From: an uncultured Oscillospiraceae bacterium
GTDB lineage: Bacteria; Bacillota; Clostridia; Oscillospirales; Oscillospiraceae
Length of the DNA stretch: 64,000 bases
Assembly (NCBI GenBank): GCA_934573735.1
Contig: CAKTMC010000008.1
Coordinates: forward strand, 26,182-90,181
Direction: 5' to 3'
Shown here: piece by piece, positions 33,922 to 42,893 of the stretch
Position numbering within the stretch: position 1 is the first letter of the stretch
Layout of the letters: each line of letters opens with the position of its first letter
Made by a program: the position numbers and the translations under genes
The notes under the pieces: generated by a model
Database searches by the model: none
Told to the model about the DNA's origin: nothing
Seen by the model: only the letters and a program-made list of their open reading frames with translations

Positions 33922-35667
33922 ATGAAGCTTAGCGATATTATATCACTTCTCGGCGGTGTGGCGCTGTTCCTGTTCGGCATGACGCTGATGGGAGACGGAC
34001 TGAAAAAGGTCGCGGGCAGCCGCCTTGAGCTGGTACTCTACCGCCTGTCCGGGACTCCGCTGCGCGGGCTTTTGCTCGGCACCGGCGTTACCGCAGTCAT
34101 TCAGTCCTCCTCCGCCACCTCCGTCATGGTCGTCGGCTTTGTAAACTCAGGCATGATGAAGCTGCGTCAGGCCATCGCCGTCATACTCGGCGCGCTCCTC
34201 GGCACAAGCGTCACGGGCTGGATAGTCTGCCTCTCAACGCTTGAGGGCAGCGGCTGGACGGCGCTGCTATCCACCTCAAGCCTGAGCGCCGTGGTCGCGG
34301 TCGTGGGCATAATTCTCCGTATGTTCAGCAAAAACCAGCAGAAGCGCCATGTCGGCGACATACTGCTGGGCTTTGCGGTGCTTATGTTCGGTATGCAGGC
34401 GATGAGCGGCGCGGTGTCTCCGCTGCGCGAGAGCGAGAGCTTTATAGGGCTTCTCACCGCGTTTTCAAATCCGCTGTTCGGCATACTTGCGGGCGCGCTT
34501 TTTACCTGCATTTTGCAGAGCGCAAGCGCCGCTGTCGGTATTTTGCAGGCGCTGTCCCTGACCGGAGCGCTGAGCTTTGCCGCCGCCTACCCGGTCATAC
34601 TCGGTATCGCAATAGGCGCGGCGCTGCCGGTGCTGCTGTCGGCACTGGGGGCAAAAATCGACGGACGGCGCACAGCCTTCGCATATTTTGAAATCGAGGT
34701 GCTGGGCGTGCTGCTCTGTGGCGGGCTGTTCTATGCGGCTAATGCGATTTTTGGCTTCGAGTTTATGAGCATGACTATGAGCGCGGTGAGCGTCGCGTTT
34801 GTAAATACGGCGTTTCGATTTGTCACCGCCGTTGCGCTGCTGCCGATGATAGGTTTGCTTGAGCGCCTTGCCTGCCTGCTGATAAAGGGCGGCAGCGAGA
34901 GCTCCGACGCGCTTGACAGACTCGATGCGCGTTTTCTTGAGCATCCGGCGCTTGCGGTAGAGCAGAGCCGCCTGACGATGGAGGAGATGGGGCGCATGGC
35001 GCAGGAAAATCTCACTGCTGCCGTCAAGCTCCTGAAAAGCTATGACGACGCGGAGTACAGCCGCATCGAGAGCCGAGAGGACAGGGTAGACCTCTACGAG
35101 GACAAGCTCGGGACCTATCTCATGCGCGTGACGGAGCACGAGCTTTCGCGCAGTGAGAACGAGAGCGTGTCGAAATATCTGCACACGCTCAGCGACTTTG
35201 AGCGTATCAGCGACCACGCGATGAACGTCGCCGAGACCGCGCGTGAGATCAGCCAGAAGCGGCTGAGACTGACCGGCGCTGCGGAGCGTGAGCTTGAGGT
35301 GCTCAGCGCGGCGGTGCTTGAGGTGCTGGACATCGCCTCGCGCGCGTTTTTTGCAAACGACGTGGAGCTTGCCTACCGCGTGGAGCCGCTTGAGGAGCGC
35401 ATTGACGTCCTCTGCGATGAAATGAAGCTGCAGCACGTCGAGAGACTGCAAAGCGGCGAGTGCTCGCTTGCAAACGGCTTTGTGTTCAACGACCTGCTTG
35501 CAAACTTTGAGCGTGTCGCCGACCACAGCTCAAACCTCGCCATAGCGACTATAGAGCTGCGCTCCGACAGTCTGGATGCGCACGAGTACGTTATAAACCT
35601 CAAGGAGCTTCATTCGCACAGCTTTGACAGGTACTACGAGGAGTACACCGAAAAATATAAGATCTGA
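33922..35667 (+). CDS. Na+/phosphate cotransporter with C-terminal PhoU domain
   Basis: A 581-residue protein. Residues 1-310 are the NptA/PNaS membrane domain with two QSSSA-type repeats (V-I-Q-S-S-S-A-T-S near residue 57 and L-Q-S-A-S-A-A near 197), the hallmark of sodium/phosphate symporters. Residues about 345-560 are helical PhoU-like repeats (H-T-L-S-D-F-E-R-I-S-D-H and V-A-D-H-S-S-N). It imports phosphate, or exports it under some conditions. CCGGAG precedes the ATG. It is convergent with the dihydrouridine synthase gene, with only two bases between the stops. Confidence 0.92.
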   Translation: MKLSDIISLLGGVALFLFGMTLMGDGLKKVAGSRLELVLYRLSGTPLRGLLLGTGVTAVIQSSSATSVMVVGFVNSGMMKLRQAIAVILGALLGTSVTGWIVCLSTLEGSGWTALLSTSSLSAVVAVVGIILRMFSKNQQKRHVGDILLGFAVLMFGMQAMSGAVSPLRESESFIGLLTAFSNPLFGILAGALFTCILQSASAAVGILQALSLTGALSFAAAYPVILGIAIGAALPVLLSALGAKIDGRRTAFAYFEIEVLGVLLCGGLFYAANAIFGFEFMSMTMSAVSVAFVNTAFRFVTAVALLPMIGLLERLACLLIKGGSESSDALDRLDARFLEHPALAVEQSRLTMEEMGRMAQENLTAAVKLLKSYDDAEYSRIESREDRVDLYEDKLGTYLMRVTEHELSRSENESVSKYLHTLSDFERISDHAMNVAETAREISQKRLRLTGAAERELEVLSAAVLEVLDIASRAFFANDVELAYRVEPLEERIDVLCDEMKLQHVERLQSGECSLANGFVFNDLLANFERVADHSSNLAIATIELRSDSLDAHEYVINLKELHSHSFDRYYEEYTEKYKI

Positions 35668-35669
35668 GC

Positions 35670-36620
35670 CTATTTAATATAGCCGAAGCGGGCTGTGGGC
35701 TCAAAGGCACAGGCGCTGAATATCGTGTTTGCGGCGGAGACGTAGTCCTCGAGCGTGCGCGATTTGTTCAGCGCCTTGATTTCGCGCTCACTGCCGGGGA
35801 AAAGGCAGCGCATATATGACCACAGCTCCTTCATGCGGGAGCAGGCGCTGCGCGGGTCAAAGCCGGAGGAAAGATGCTCTGCTAAGAGCGCATCGTGAAA
35901 GGCCTGAAGCTCGGCGCGCTCAAGCGCGGCTCCGCCGCGAAGCTCACGCAGCAGCGCCGGGTTTGCCATAGCGCCTCGCGCAAGCATAAAGCAATCGGTA
36001 TCCGGCAGCGCGGAGGCGTCCTCGGGGCGGAAGATATCGCCGTTGTAGCATAGCTCTGCGCGGCATAGCGGGGCGGCGCGAAGAAATGCGGCAGGCTCTG
36101 CTGGGGCGGAATACATCCCGGCGCGGGCGCGGGCATGGATTATCAGCTCCGAGACGGGATATTTATTATAAATTTCGACTATCGCGGCAAATTCCTCGGC
36201 GCTCTCAAGCCCCATGCGCGTCTTTATCGAGATGGGGAGGGGAGTGCGGGCGTAGATATCCGCCAGCATATCGTCAAGCGAGCGCAGATCCGCGAACGCG
36301 CCGCTGCCCTTGTGCTTTGCAACGACCGTGCCCGAGGGACAGCCCAAGTTCAGATTGAGCTCGCTATAGCCCATGTCGGCAAGCTGCCGCGCAGCCGCGA
36401 GAAAAGGCTCGGGGCGGTTGCACAGGATCTGCGGGACGAGATTTTGACCGGGGTTATTCTCGGGGAGAATGTCCCTCGCGGAGGCGGTGCGGAAATTGCC
36501 CTCGCCGTCCGGCGCGATAAAGGGCGCAAAGTATTTGTCGGCGGCGGGGAAGAATTTTGCATAGACACGGCGGTATATGTGGGTGGTGAGCCCCTCCATC
36601 GGGGCAAGATACAGCTTCAT
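35670..36620 (-). CDS. tRNA-dihydrouridine synthase
   Basis: A 316-residue FMN enzyme reducing uridines in tRNA D-loops. The TIM barrel starts with L-A-P-M-E-G; the signature L-N-L-N-L-G-C-P-S-G contains the catalytic Cys (near residue 94), and K-x-R-M-G, H-A-R and G-D-I-F follow. It is shorter in its C-terminal RNA-binding domain than E. coli DusB, as in many clostridial paralogues. GGAGAG precedes the ATG. Which uridines it modifies cannot be told. Confidence 0.92.
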   Translation of the reverse strand: MKLYLAPMEGLTTHIYRRVYAKFFPAADKYFAPFIAPDGEGNFRTASARDILPENNPGQNLVPQILCNRPEPFLAAARQLADMGYSELNLNLGCPSGTVVAKHKGSGAFADLRSLDDMLADIYARTPLPISIKTRMGLESAEEFAAIVEIYNKYPVSELIIHARARAGMYSAPAEPAAFLRAAPLCRAELCYNGDIFRPEDASALPDTDCFMLARGAMANPALLRELRGGAALERAELQAFHDALLAEHLSSGFDPRSACSRMKELWSYMRCLFPGSEREIKALNKSRTLEDYVSAANTIFSACAFEPTARFGYIK

Positions 36621-36663
36621 GTTGACTCTCCGGAAATATAATAAAAAGACATAAAGCTCAGAA

Positions 36664-36723
36664 TGTATTCAAAACACTCCTGAATAAGCTTTCAAGGTGT
36701 CGAGCTTTATCGACACCTTGAAA
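36664..36723 (+). repeat. Dispersed repeat, family B, copy 3 (short)
   Basis: ACACTCCTGAATAAGCTTTC followed by the stem TCAAGGTGTCGA/TCGACACCTTGA (36690-36722). The same two blocks with compensating base changes in the stem lie at 22405-22447, which argues that the hairpin is functional. Confidence 0.6.
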
Positions 36724-36769
36724 TATAGCGTATTTTCGCCTGAAATGGAAGAAAAATTTTTCGCCGTAC

Positions 36770-36798
36770 TTGGAAACTTAATAATTATATTATATAAT
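36770..36798 (+). promoter_or_regulatory. Promoter of the coiled-coil membrane protein gene
   Basis: TTGGAA (36770-36775), a 17-base AT-rich spacer and a perfect TATAAT (36793-36798). Confidence 0.75.
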
Positions 36799-36842
36799 AT
36801 CATGTCAGGATATAGATTTTACCCGATAGGGAGGAATGATAC

Positions 36843-38663
36843 ATGAGACATCCGGCACTGAGCAGGGTCGTTGCCGTGGCGCTTGCGATAATGTGCCTGC
36901 TGACGCTCATAAGCGGCGGCGTGGGCGCCGTCAAGGCGGGCAGGGATTTCTCGCAGGAGCGCGGCGAGTATATAAAGCTCCGCAATAAAATTGACGAGGC
37001 CGAGGAGCTGGACGCGCAGCTCAACGGCGGCAGATATGAATATGAAAAAACTGCCGCAGAGCTCAAGGATGAGAAGGCGCAGTACGACGAGGACTCCGCA
37101 AAGCACCGCGAGGAGCTGACGGAGTACACGGCGACGAATGCCGGGCTTGAGATGGTGGGCGGACTCGGCGCCGCTGCCGGTACTCTTGAGGAGGGCTGGG
37201 CGCAGTACAATGCGGCGCGTGAGCAGTTTGACGCGCTGGAGGCGGAGTTCAGGCTCGGCTATGACAAGTATCTGGCTGCCAAGGCACAGATAGACGCGGG
37301 CTGGCAGGAGTATAATAAGGGTCTTGCCGAGATAGAGGCGGGCAAGGCCGCCATCGCCGAGGGGCGCGCGCAGTATGACGCCGGTATGCAGGGGATAGAG
37401 GCCGGCCGGGCAGAGCTTGCAGCGCGCCGTCAGCAGCTTGCCGAGGCTGAGGCTGCGCTGCCGCAGTACGAGGCGGAGCTTGCCGAGGCGAGAAAACGGC
37501 TCGACGAGGCGCAGGCGCAGCTTTCCGAGGCAAAGCGCAAGTATGAGATATCGCTTGCGGCATATAACGCGGCGGACGCCGTATATAAGCAGGCGCAGGC
37601 GATAATAGATAAGCTCAAGGAGGATATGCCGGGGGGCGAGCTCATATATGAGATTGCCGACAGGAGCATAAAGGCGCTTTTCGGGCGCAACTTTGAGGAG
37701 ATACGCAGCGACTGGAACAGTAAGCGCGCCGAGCTTGACGCTGCCGGTGAGCAGCTTCGGGCAGCGGAGTCGGAGCTTGCCGCCGCGGAGCAGCGCTATA
37801 ACGAGGGCAAGCAGCAGCTTGAGGCGACTAAAAAGCTGATAGCCGAGGCTCCCGCACAGCTTGCCGCCGCCGAAAAGCAGCTTGACGAGGGCGAGGCACA
37901 GCTTGCACAGCTCAAGGCGGAGCTGGACGCGGGCGAGGAAAAGCTTACCGAGAGCGAAAAAATGCTCCCGGCGGTGCGCGCACAGCTTGAGCAGGGCGAG
38001 GCGGAGCTTAAAAAGAACGAGCCTGCGCTGCTTGAGGCGAAGGCACAGATAGACGCGGGGCGTGAGCAGCTTGACGCGGTGAAGGCGCAGCTTGAGCAGG
38101 GCGAGTCACAGCTCAAGGCCGCCATGTCGCAGCTTGCCGCCATGCGCGCCGGTCTCAGCGACACCGAGCAAAAGCTCAAGGACGAGAAGGAGGAGCTTCT
38201 TGCCTCCTTTGATAAGATAAGCGGGATGCAGACCTCGGTGGGCGAGTATGAGCAGCTTCAGGCTGATTATAAAAATGCACGTCAGGCGCTGCTGGCATAC
38301 GATGAGATTTCCGATAAGCTTGTGGGCGGTGCGGAGCTGTTTGACGCGGCGCATGAGCTTGCCCGGTCGATGAAGGCGGGCTATATATTGCGCTTTGCGC
38401 TGAGAATAGTCATGAATGTGCTGATGCTGGCGGCCGCCGCGTTCGGAATAATGTCGCTTTTGCAGGTGTTCGAGAAGCTCGGTCATAGCTTGACGCTGTG
38501 GAAAACGGCAGCGCTCTGCGCACTATGCGCACTGCTTGCGGAGATAATAAGCATCTCTCTCGGGCGCGGGCTTCTTTATACGGCGCTCTTTGCGCTCGTG
38601 TTCGCCTCCGTGCAGTCGGCGCTGTGCTATGAAAAAAAGCAGCAAGCTCACGACGCGGTGTGA
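36843..38663 (+). CDS. Coiled-coil membrane protein related to MMPL tail regions
   Basis: A 606-residue protein. One N-terminal membrane helix (residues 9-28) is followed by about 480 residues of uninterrupted coiled coil made of A-x-L-x-x-G-x-x-Q-L units, then three membrane helices at the C-terminus. Composition and repeat pattern match the extracytoplasmic insert of the MMPL protein at 1-2244, so it looks like a free-standing tail of such an exporter. No enzymatic motif is present. It could be a partner or scaffold of an MMPL or YhgE/Pip-type system. AGGGAGG precedes the ATG and it is a single-gene unit. Confidence 0.75.
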   Translation: MRHPALSRVVAVALAIMCLLTLISGGVGAVKAGRDFSQERGEYIKLRNKIDEAEELDAQLNGGRYEYEKTAAELKDEKAQYDEDSAKHREELTEYTATNAGLEMVGGLGAAAGTLEEGWAQYNAAREQFDALEAEFRLGYDKYLAAKAQIDAGWQEYNKGLAEIEAGKAAIAEGRAQYDAGMQGIEAGRAELAARRQQLAEAEAALPQYEAELAEARKRLDEAQAQLSEAKRKYEISLAAYNAADAVYKQAQAIIDKLKEDMPGGELIYEIADRSIKALFGRNFEEIRSDWNSKRAELDAAGEQLRAAESELAAAEQRYNEGKQQLEATKKLIAEAPAQLAAAEKQLDEGEAQLAQLKAELDAGEEKLTESEKMLPAVRAQLEQGEAELKKNEPALLEAKAQIDAGREQLDAVKAQLEQGESQLKAAMSQLAAMRAGLSDTEQKLKDEKEELLASFDKISGMQTSVGEYEQLQADYKNARQALLAYDEISDKLVGGAELFDAAHELARSMKAGYILRFALRIVMNVLMLAAAAFGIMSLLQVFEKLGHSLTLWKTAALCALCALLAEIISISLGRGLLYTALFALVFASVQSALCYEKKQQAHDAV

Positions 38664-38675
38664 GGAGGATATAAT

Positions 38676-38714
38676 AAAACAGAGTGTGGGAAGTTATCTC
38701 ACACTCTGTTTTTA
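38676..38714. terminator. Bidirectional terminator between the coiled-coil gene and the IclR gene
   Basis: A perfect 13-base stem AAAACAGAGTGTG/CACACTCTGTTTT with an 11-base loop between convergent genes. Confidence 0.88.
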
Positions 38715-38721
38715 TAAATAA

Positions 38722-39501
38722 TTATACCGGTGAAAGCTCAAAAACCGAGGAAAGCTCCTTTGCGTGGCGGCGTAAAAGCTTTGCAAACTGCTCCGTTTTC
38801 TCGTCGGTAAATCTCGGCGAGGGACCGCTGACGCTGATGGCGGCAACGGGCTCGGAGGCGTGGTTGAGAATGGGCGCGGCGACACAGCGAAGCCCGATGG
38901 AATGCTCCTCGTCGTCTATTGCGTAGCCGTAAAGCCGTATTTTTTCAAGCTCGGCGCGCATGACATCGGGGTCGGTGATGGTATGGACGGTCTTTTTCTC
39001 CATGGGCTTTGTGAGATACTCGTCAACATAGCTCTGCGGCATGAAGGCGAGCATTGACTTTCCGCAGCTCGTGCAGTGCATACTCTCCATGGTGTTGTTG
39101 AGGTAAAACTGCATGAAGGTGTTGTCCGCCGGGGTGGCGACGTCGAGATAGAAAATTTTATCGTCCTGCGGGATGGTCAGAGAGCATATCTCGCCGGTCT
39201 CTCTGGAAATCTCGCGGATATGGGAGGCGGCAAGCTGGTTGAAGCCAAAGCTTTCCCGCGCCGCTCGACCAAGACGGAGGCAAGAAAAGCCGAGGGAATA
39301 CTTGCCGGTTTCCGGGTTTTGCTGAACATAGCCCATGGCGCTCAGCGTGCTTAAAATGTCATATACATTGCTCTTGTATAGCCCGAGAGCTTCGCTTATC
39401 TCGGTTATTCCGAGGGGCTGCTTTTCGATAAAGCAGTTGAGAGTTTTCAGCGCCTTCTGCAAACTCTTGTTTTTTATTTTTGCATCATTATTATTGCTCA
39501 T
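38722..39501 (-). CDS. IclR-family regulator
   Basis: A 259-residue regulator. A winged helix-turn-helix (LGITEISEALGLYKSNVYDI) fills residues about 15-75; the IclR effector domain follows, with the typical H-C-T-S-C-G-K-S-M-L-A and a C-terminal AAPILNHASEPVAAISVSGP. The ATG at 39501 is chosen because CAGAGGTAAAA lies directly upstream; a start at 39519 would add six residues. It is divergent from the 2-oxoacid oxidoreductase operon at 40309, which it probably controls in response to an aromatic, branched-chain or hydroxy acid. Confidence 0.9.
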   Translation of the reverse strand: MSNNNDAKIKNKSLQKALKTLNCFIEKQPLGITEISEALGLYKSNVYDILSTLSAMGYVQQNPETGKYSLGFSCLRLGRAARESFGFNQLAASHIREISRETGEICSLTIPQDDKIFYLDVATPADNTFMQFYLNNTMESMHCTSCGKSMLAFMPQSYVDEYLTKPMEKKTVHTITDPDVMRAELEKIRLYGYAIDDEEHSIGLRCVAAPILNHASEPVAAISVSGPSPRFTDEKTEQFAKLLRRHAKELSSVFELSPV

Positions 39502-40132
39502 TTTTACCTCTGAATTCATATTTTTTCATTATTTACAAACTTTTGCATGGCGTAAGGATGAGCGTTAAAAGCGCCTGCGCATTTTCACGCGGTTGAGCAT
39601 GGTGCTGTATCGTACCGCGTGCAAATTGGCAAGAAATATCGCGCGCTTCTGCGAAAACGATTAAATCTGCGTGCATTTCATCATGAAGTGCATTGTGCTC
39701 ATGTTAGAGCGAAATTCACCTCCGTGAGTGCCGGAAGCATACTGTATTCGGGGCAAAAGGGACGAGGAGAAAAAGACAAAAATTACTAAGCAGCAGCCCC
39801 CCGAGACTCCCGGTTATTTACAGAAAATTGCAGAAGATCCGCTCCGGCTTCGGCTGATTTTCTGCTTGAGAAAAGATTCATTTAAGAACAGTGTACAGTA
39901 GAAGAGCGCAATGGTCAACAGGCAATTTAGCAAAACATCAAAAAACTGTAAGACTCAGACCGAGCAAAGGCGTATTCGGAGAGCTTAATTCGCGGCGTCC
40001 GGCGTGGTGAAAATGCGCCGCAGAGAGTGAGAATAACGAGCAGAATCAAGAGCTTGAGTTCATTTTGAATATGCAAAATCAAGTGCATAATTGACAAAGA
40101 TTTTGCAGACAAAGCCCGATTTTCAACTCCTG
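39502..40132. other. Long intergenic region between the IclR gene and the oxidoreductase operon
   Basis: About 630 bases with no convincing gene on either strand. It holds a palindrome TGCATTTCATCATGAAGTGCA (one mismatch pair) near 39673-39693 and a CAGAAAAT/ATTTTCTG pair around 39829-39866 enclosing a GC-rich hairpin. I recognise no known riboswitch. Confidence 0.4.
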
Positions 40133-40178
40133 TTTGTAAACTGTTACAAATTTCGGCTTGACGATTTGTTGATATTAT
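40133..40178 (+). promoter_or_regulatory. Palindrome and extended -10 promoter of the oxidoreductase operon
   Basis: An 18-base palindrome TTTGTAA-ACTG-TTACAAA (40133-40150) directly precedes a promoter with the extended -10 TGATATTAT (40170-40178); the -35 region is poor. Half-site-like TTTACAAA also occurs upstream of the IclR gene near 39527. IclR binding is an inference. Confidence 0.5.
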
Positions 40179-40230
40179 AGGTTGAATTTGCAAAACATTT
40201 GTGCTAAATTGATAGTGGAGTTAGAAACTA

Positions 40231-40273
40231 ACGTCTTTTTTTAAGACGATAATACAGAATGGCGTTCTGTATT
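40231..40273 (+). other. Double hairpin in the 5' leader of the oxidoreductase operon
   Basis: CGTCTT/AAGACG (40232-40248), then AATACAGAA-TGGCG-TTCTGTATT (40251-40273), 18 bases before the ribosome site AAAGGAGG. It may stabilise the mRNA or attenuate transcription. Confidence 0.5.
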
Positions 40274-40308
40274 GCAGAACAAAAAATGCAGAAAGGAGGA
40301 TAATACAA

Positions 40309-40509
40309 ATGCCAAAAGTATTGTTCGACACCAAACACTGTAAAGGCTGCTTTCTCTGCGTGAGCGTCTGCCCGACGCAGGCTATCTCACCCTCCGGTAG
40401 TTTGGGAGAGTTGGGGTACGAGGTCGTAAAGGTCGACGAAGACAAATGCATCAAGTGCGGCACCTGCTACAGGATTTGCCCTGACTGCGTTATTGAAGTT
40501 TTAGAGTGA
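40309..40509 (+). CDS. 2x[4Fe-4S] ferredoxin-like delta subunit
   Basis: A 66-residue ferredoxin. Two perfect C-x2-C-x2-C-x3-C clusters are seen: Cys11, 14, 17, 21 and Cys47, 50, 53, 57. As the first gene of the operon it is the electron-accepting delta subunit of the 2-oxoacid:ferredoxin oxidoreductase encoded by the next three genes. AAAGGAGG precedes the ATG, and the alpha subunit follows after 10 bases. Confidence 0.93.
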   Translation: MPKVLFDTKHCKGCFLCVSVCPTQAISPSGSLGELGYEVVKVDEDKCIKCGTCYRICPDCVIEVLE

Positions 40510-40519
40510 GGAGTTTATT

Positions 40520-41572
40520 ATGGCAAAAGAATTGATGAAGGGTAATGAGGCCTTTGCCGAAGCCTGTATCAGAGCCGGATGCAGATTCTTCAGCGGCTAC
40601 CCCATTACTCCGCAGACCGAGATATTGGAATATATGTCTTGGCGTATGGAACAGGTAAACGGAGCATTCATCCAGACCGAATCGGAAATCGCAGGTATTT
40701 ATATGCTTTACGGCGCCGCCGCTGCCGGAGCGAGAGCGCTCAGCACCTCCTCGGGACCGGGCTACTCGCTGATGCAGGAGGGCATTTCTTATCTTTGCGG
40801 CAACAATATCCCGGCCGTTCTCTCGGACGTCATGCGTATCGGCAGCGCCCTCGGCAACATTTTCCAGGGACAGGGCGACTACTGGCAGCTTACCCGCGGC
40901 GGCGGACACGGCGACTACCGCACGATAGTTCTTGCCCCGGCGAGCGTTCAGGAGAGTGCAAACCTCGCGTATGAGGCCTTTGACCTGGCAGAGAAATACA
41001 GACAGCCCGTTATCGTCGCCTCCGACGCCGCAATAGGGCAGATGGTAGAGGTCGTCGAGCTTCCCGAGATGCGTGAGCATAACATCGACCAGTACGATTG
41101 GGTCATGCGCGGCAGAAAGAACGGCGAGGCACACAGAGTCATCGAAAACAGCTACTACGCCATGGGCGCCGAAAACTACAGCAATTATCTGCGCGAGCTC
41201 TATAAGGGCATCGAGGACACCGAGCAGCGCTGGGAGTCCATCATGGTCGAGGACGCGGACGTTGTTCTCGTGGCCTACGGCATCAGCTCCAGAGTTGCAA
41301 AGGAAGCGGTTAAAATCGCAAGACGTGAAGGCATGAAGCTTGGTCTTATCCGTCCGATTACGCTTTGGCCCTTCCCCACACAGGCGTTTAAGGAGCTTCG
41401 TCCCGACGTTAAGGGTATTGTTTGCGTGGAAATGAACATCCTCGGACAGATGGTTGACGATGTCAGGCTGGCAGTCAACGATAAATACAAAATCGTCAGC
41501 TATGGTGAGTTTGCCAATGTGCCGTCGACCAGCATCATAATCGACCGCGCAAAGCAGCTTCTCGAAGAGTAA
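40520..41572 (+). CDS. 2-oxoacid:ferredoxin oxidoreductase, alpha subunit (VorB/KorA type)
   Basis: A 350-residue subunit. Residues 1-170 are the pyrimidine-binding TPP domain (F-S-G-Y-P-I-T-P-Q-T-E, T-E-S-E-I-A-G, and G-A-R-A-L-S-T-S-S-G-P-G near residue 72). Residues 230-345 form the transketolase-C-like domain. In pattern (L-M-K-G-N-E-A, R-G-G-G-H-G-D-Y-R) it is closest to VorB, which oxidises branched-chain 2-oxoacids to acyl-CoA, although KorA and IorA relatives cannot be excluded. Part of a tight operon. Confidence 0.92.
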   Translation: MAKELMKGNEAFAEACIRAGCRFFSGYPITPQTEILEYMSWRMEQVNGAFIQTESEIAGIYMLYGAAAAGARALSTSSGPGYSLMQEGISYLCGNNIPAVLSDVMRIGSALGNIFQGQGDYWQLTRGGGHGDYRTIVLAPASVQESANLAYEAFDLAEKYRQPVIVASDAAIGQMVEVVELPEMREHNIDQYDWVMRGRKNGEAHRVIENSYYAMGAENYSNYLRELYKGIEDTEQRWESIMVEDADVVLVAYGISSRVAKEAVKIARREGMKLGLIRPITLWPFPTQAFKELRPDVKGIVCVEMNILGQMVDDVRLAVNDKYKIVSYGEFANVPSTSIIIDRAKQLLEE

Positions 41573-41584
41573 GGGGGGTCAATC

Positions 41585-42325
41585 GTGAAATTAAGTGCAC
41601 CAAAAATTATTTGTAGAGAAAAGACCTCCGGCTGGTGTCCGGGCTGCGGCCATGGCATAGTTATTCGGCTGCTTGCCGAGGCCTTGGAGGAGCTCGGGAT
41701 GACCGAGGACACCGTGATGGTAAAGGACGTGGCCTGCGGCTCTATGTTTGACCGCTGGACTGACTTCAATAACCTCGTAACGGCGCATGGACGCCCCATG
41801 GTGACGGCGGCAGGCGTTAAGCGCGCAAGACCGGATCAAATCGTTATTTCGCACTCGGGCGACGGCTCGGCATACAGCATCGGCATCGAGAGCACCATTC
41901 ACTGCGCTCTGCGCAACGAGAACATTCTGGCCATCGTCGTCAACAACAACGTTTTCGGTATGACCGGCGGTCAGATGTCTCCGGCGACGCTGCCGGGGCA
42001 GAAAACGACCTCCTCGCCGAAGGGACGCGACATCGAGAAAAACGGCTATCCCTTCAACGTGGAAAAGACCATCGGACAGTATGATATAGCATATCTGGCA
42101 AGAGGCTCGGTCGCAACGCCCAAGGACATTATTAAGACCGGTAAGTATCTCAAGAAGGCTCTGGAGAAGCAAAGAAACGGCGAGGGCTTCTGCCTTGTCG
42201 AAATTCTCAGCCCCTGCCCGACCAACTGGGGCATGACTCCGGTTGACTCCGTGAAGTTCATTCAGGAGAGAGTCGAGCAGCAGTATCCTCTGGGAGAGTT
42301 TGTTGATAAAGGAGGGGACAAGTAA
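41585..42325 (+). CDS. 2-oxoacid:ferredoxin oxidoreductase, beta subunit
   Basis: A 246-residue TPP-binding subunit starting with GTG behind AAGGGGGG. The diphosphate-binding motif G-D-G-S-A-Y-S-I-G lies near residue 97 and its continuation N-N-N-V-F-G-M-T-G-G-Q near 121. Two cysteines in SGWCPGCGHG near residue 18, with a later cysteine, fit the cluster-binding pattern of two- and four-subunit oxidoreductases. Stop and next start overlap (TAATG). Confidence 0.93.
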   Translation: MKLSAPKIICREKTSGWCPGCGHGIVIRLLAEALEELGMTEDTVMVKDVACGSMFDRWTDFNNLVTAHGRPMVTAAGVKRARPDQIVISHSGDGSAYSIGIESTIHCALRNENILAIVVNNNVFGMTGGQMSPATLPGQKTTSSPKGRDIEKNGYPFNVEKTIGQYDIAYLARGSVATPKDIIKTGKYLKKALEKQRNGEGFCLVEILSPCPTNWGMTPVDSVKFIQERVEQQYPLGEFVDKGGDK

Positions 42326-42873
42326 TGACGGAGATTATATGCTCGGGCTTTGGCGGTCAGGGCGTTCTGGTTGCCGGTATGATACTGGCGGACGCCGGTA
42401 TGGAGCAGGGTAAGAACATTACCTGGTACCCGTCCTACGGCGCAGAGATGCGCGGCGGCACTGCCAACTGCAGCGTCAAAATAAGCGATGAGGAAATATC
42501 CAGTCCTTACTGCGACGCGCTTGACGTGCTCTACACCCTCAACGAGACCTCCATAGATAAATTTGAGCACAAGATTCGTCCCGGCGGACTGCTGCTGGTC
42601 AACAGCTCGCTGACAAGCCCGGACCGCAAGTACCGCGATGATATCGTCGTTGTCAAGGTCCCGGCGACGGACGTTGCCAAGGAAATAAACAACGTCAGAG
42701 GCACCAACATCGTCATGCTCGGCGCTTTGGCTCATGCCTCCACCGACTTCGACGTCGATTATATGCGCAGCGCCATTGACCACTACTTTGCCAAAAAGGG
42801 TAAGTTCAATCCGAAAAACGCACTCTGCTTTGACGCAGGAGTTAAATACGCCGCCGAAGAATTGGGCGAATAA
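42325..42873 (+). CDS. 2-oxoacid:ferredoxin oxidoreductase, gamma subunit
   Basis: A 182-residue subunit of the pyruvate/ketoisovalerate oxidoreductase gamma family. It begins with the characteristic CSGFGGQGVL and contains Y-G-A-E-M-R-G-G-T-A. It binds the CoA end of the reaction in related enzymes. It overlaps the beta gene by one base and is followed 20 bases on by the hydroxyacid dehydrogenase. Confidence 0.93.
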   Translation: MTEIICSGFGGQGVLVAGMILADAGMEQGKNITWYPSYGAEMRGGTANCSVKISDEEISSPYCDALDVLYTLNETSIDKFEHKIRPGGLLLVNSSLTSPDRKYRDDIVVVKVPATDVAKEINNVRGTNIVMLGALAHASTDFDVDYMRSAIDHYFAKKGKFNPKNALCFDAGVKYAAEELGE

Positions 42874-42893
42874 AAAAGGAAAGAGGTATTATC

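Noticed and set aside
39927..40193. 88-residue minus-strand frame in the oxidoreductase leader
   Set aside because: It overlaps the promoter and palindrome and has no ribosome site or recognisable domain.
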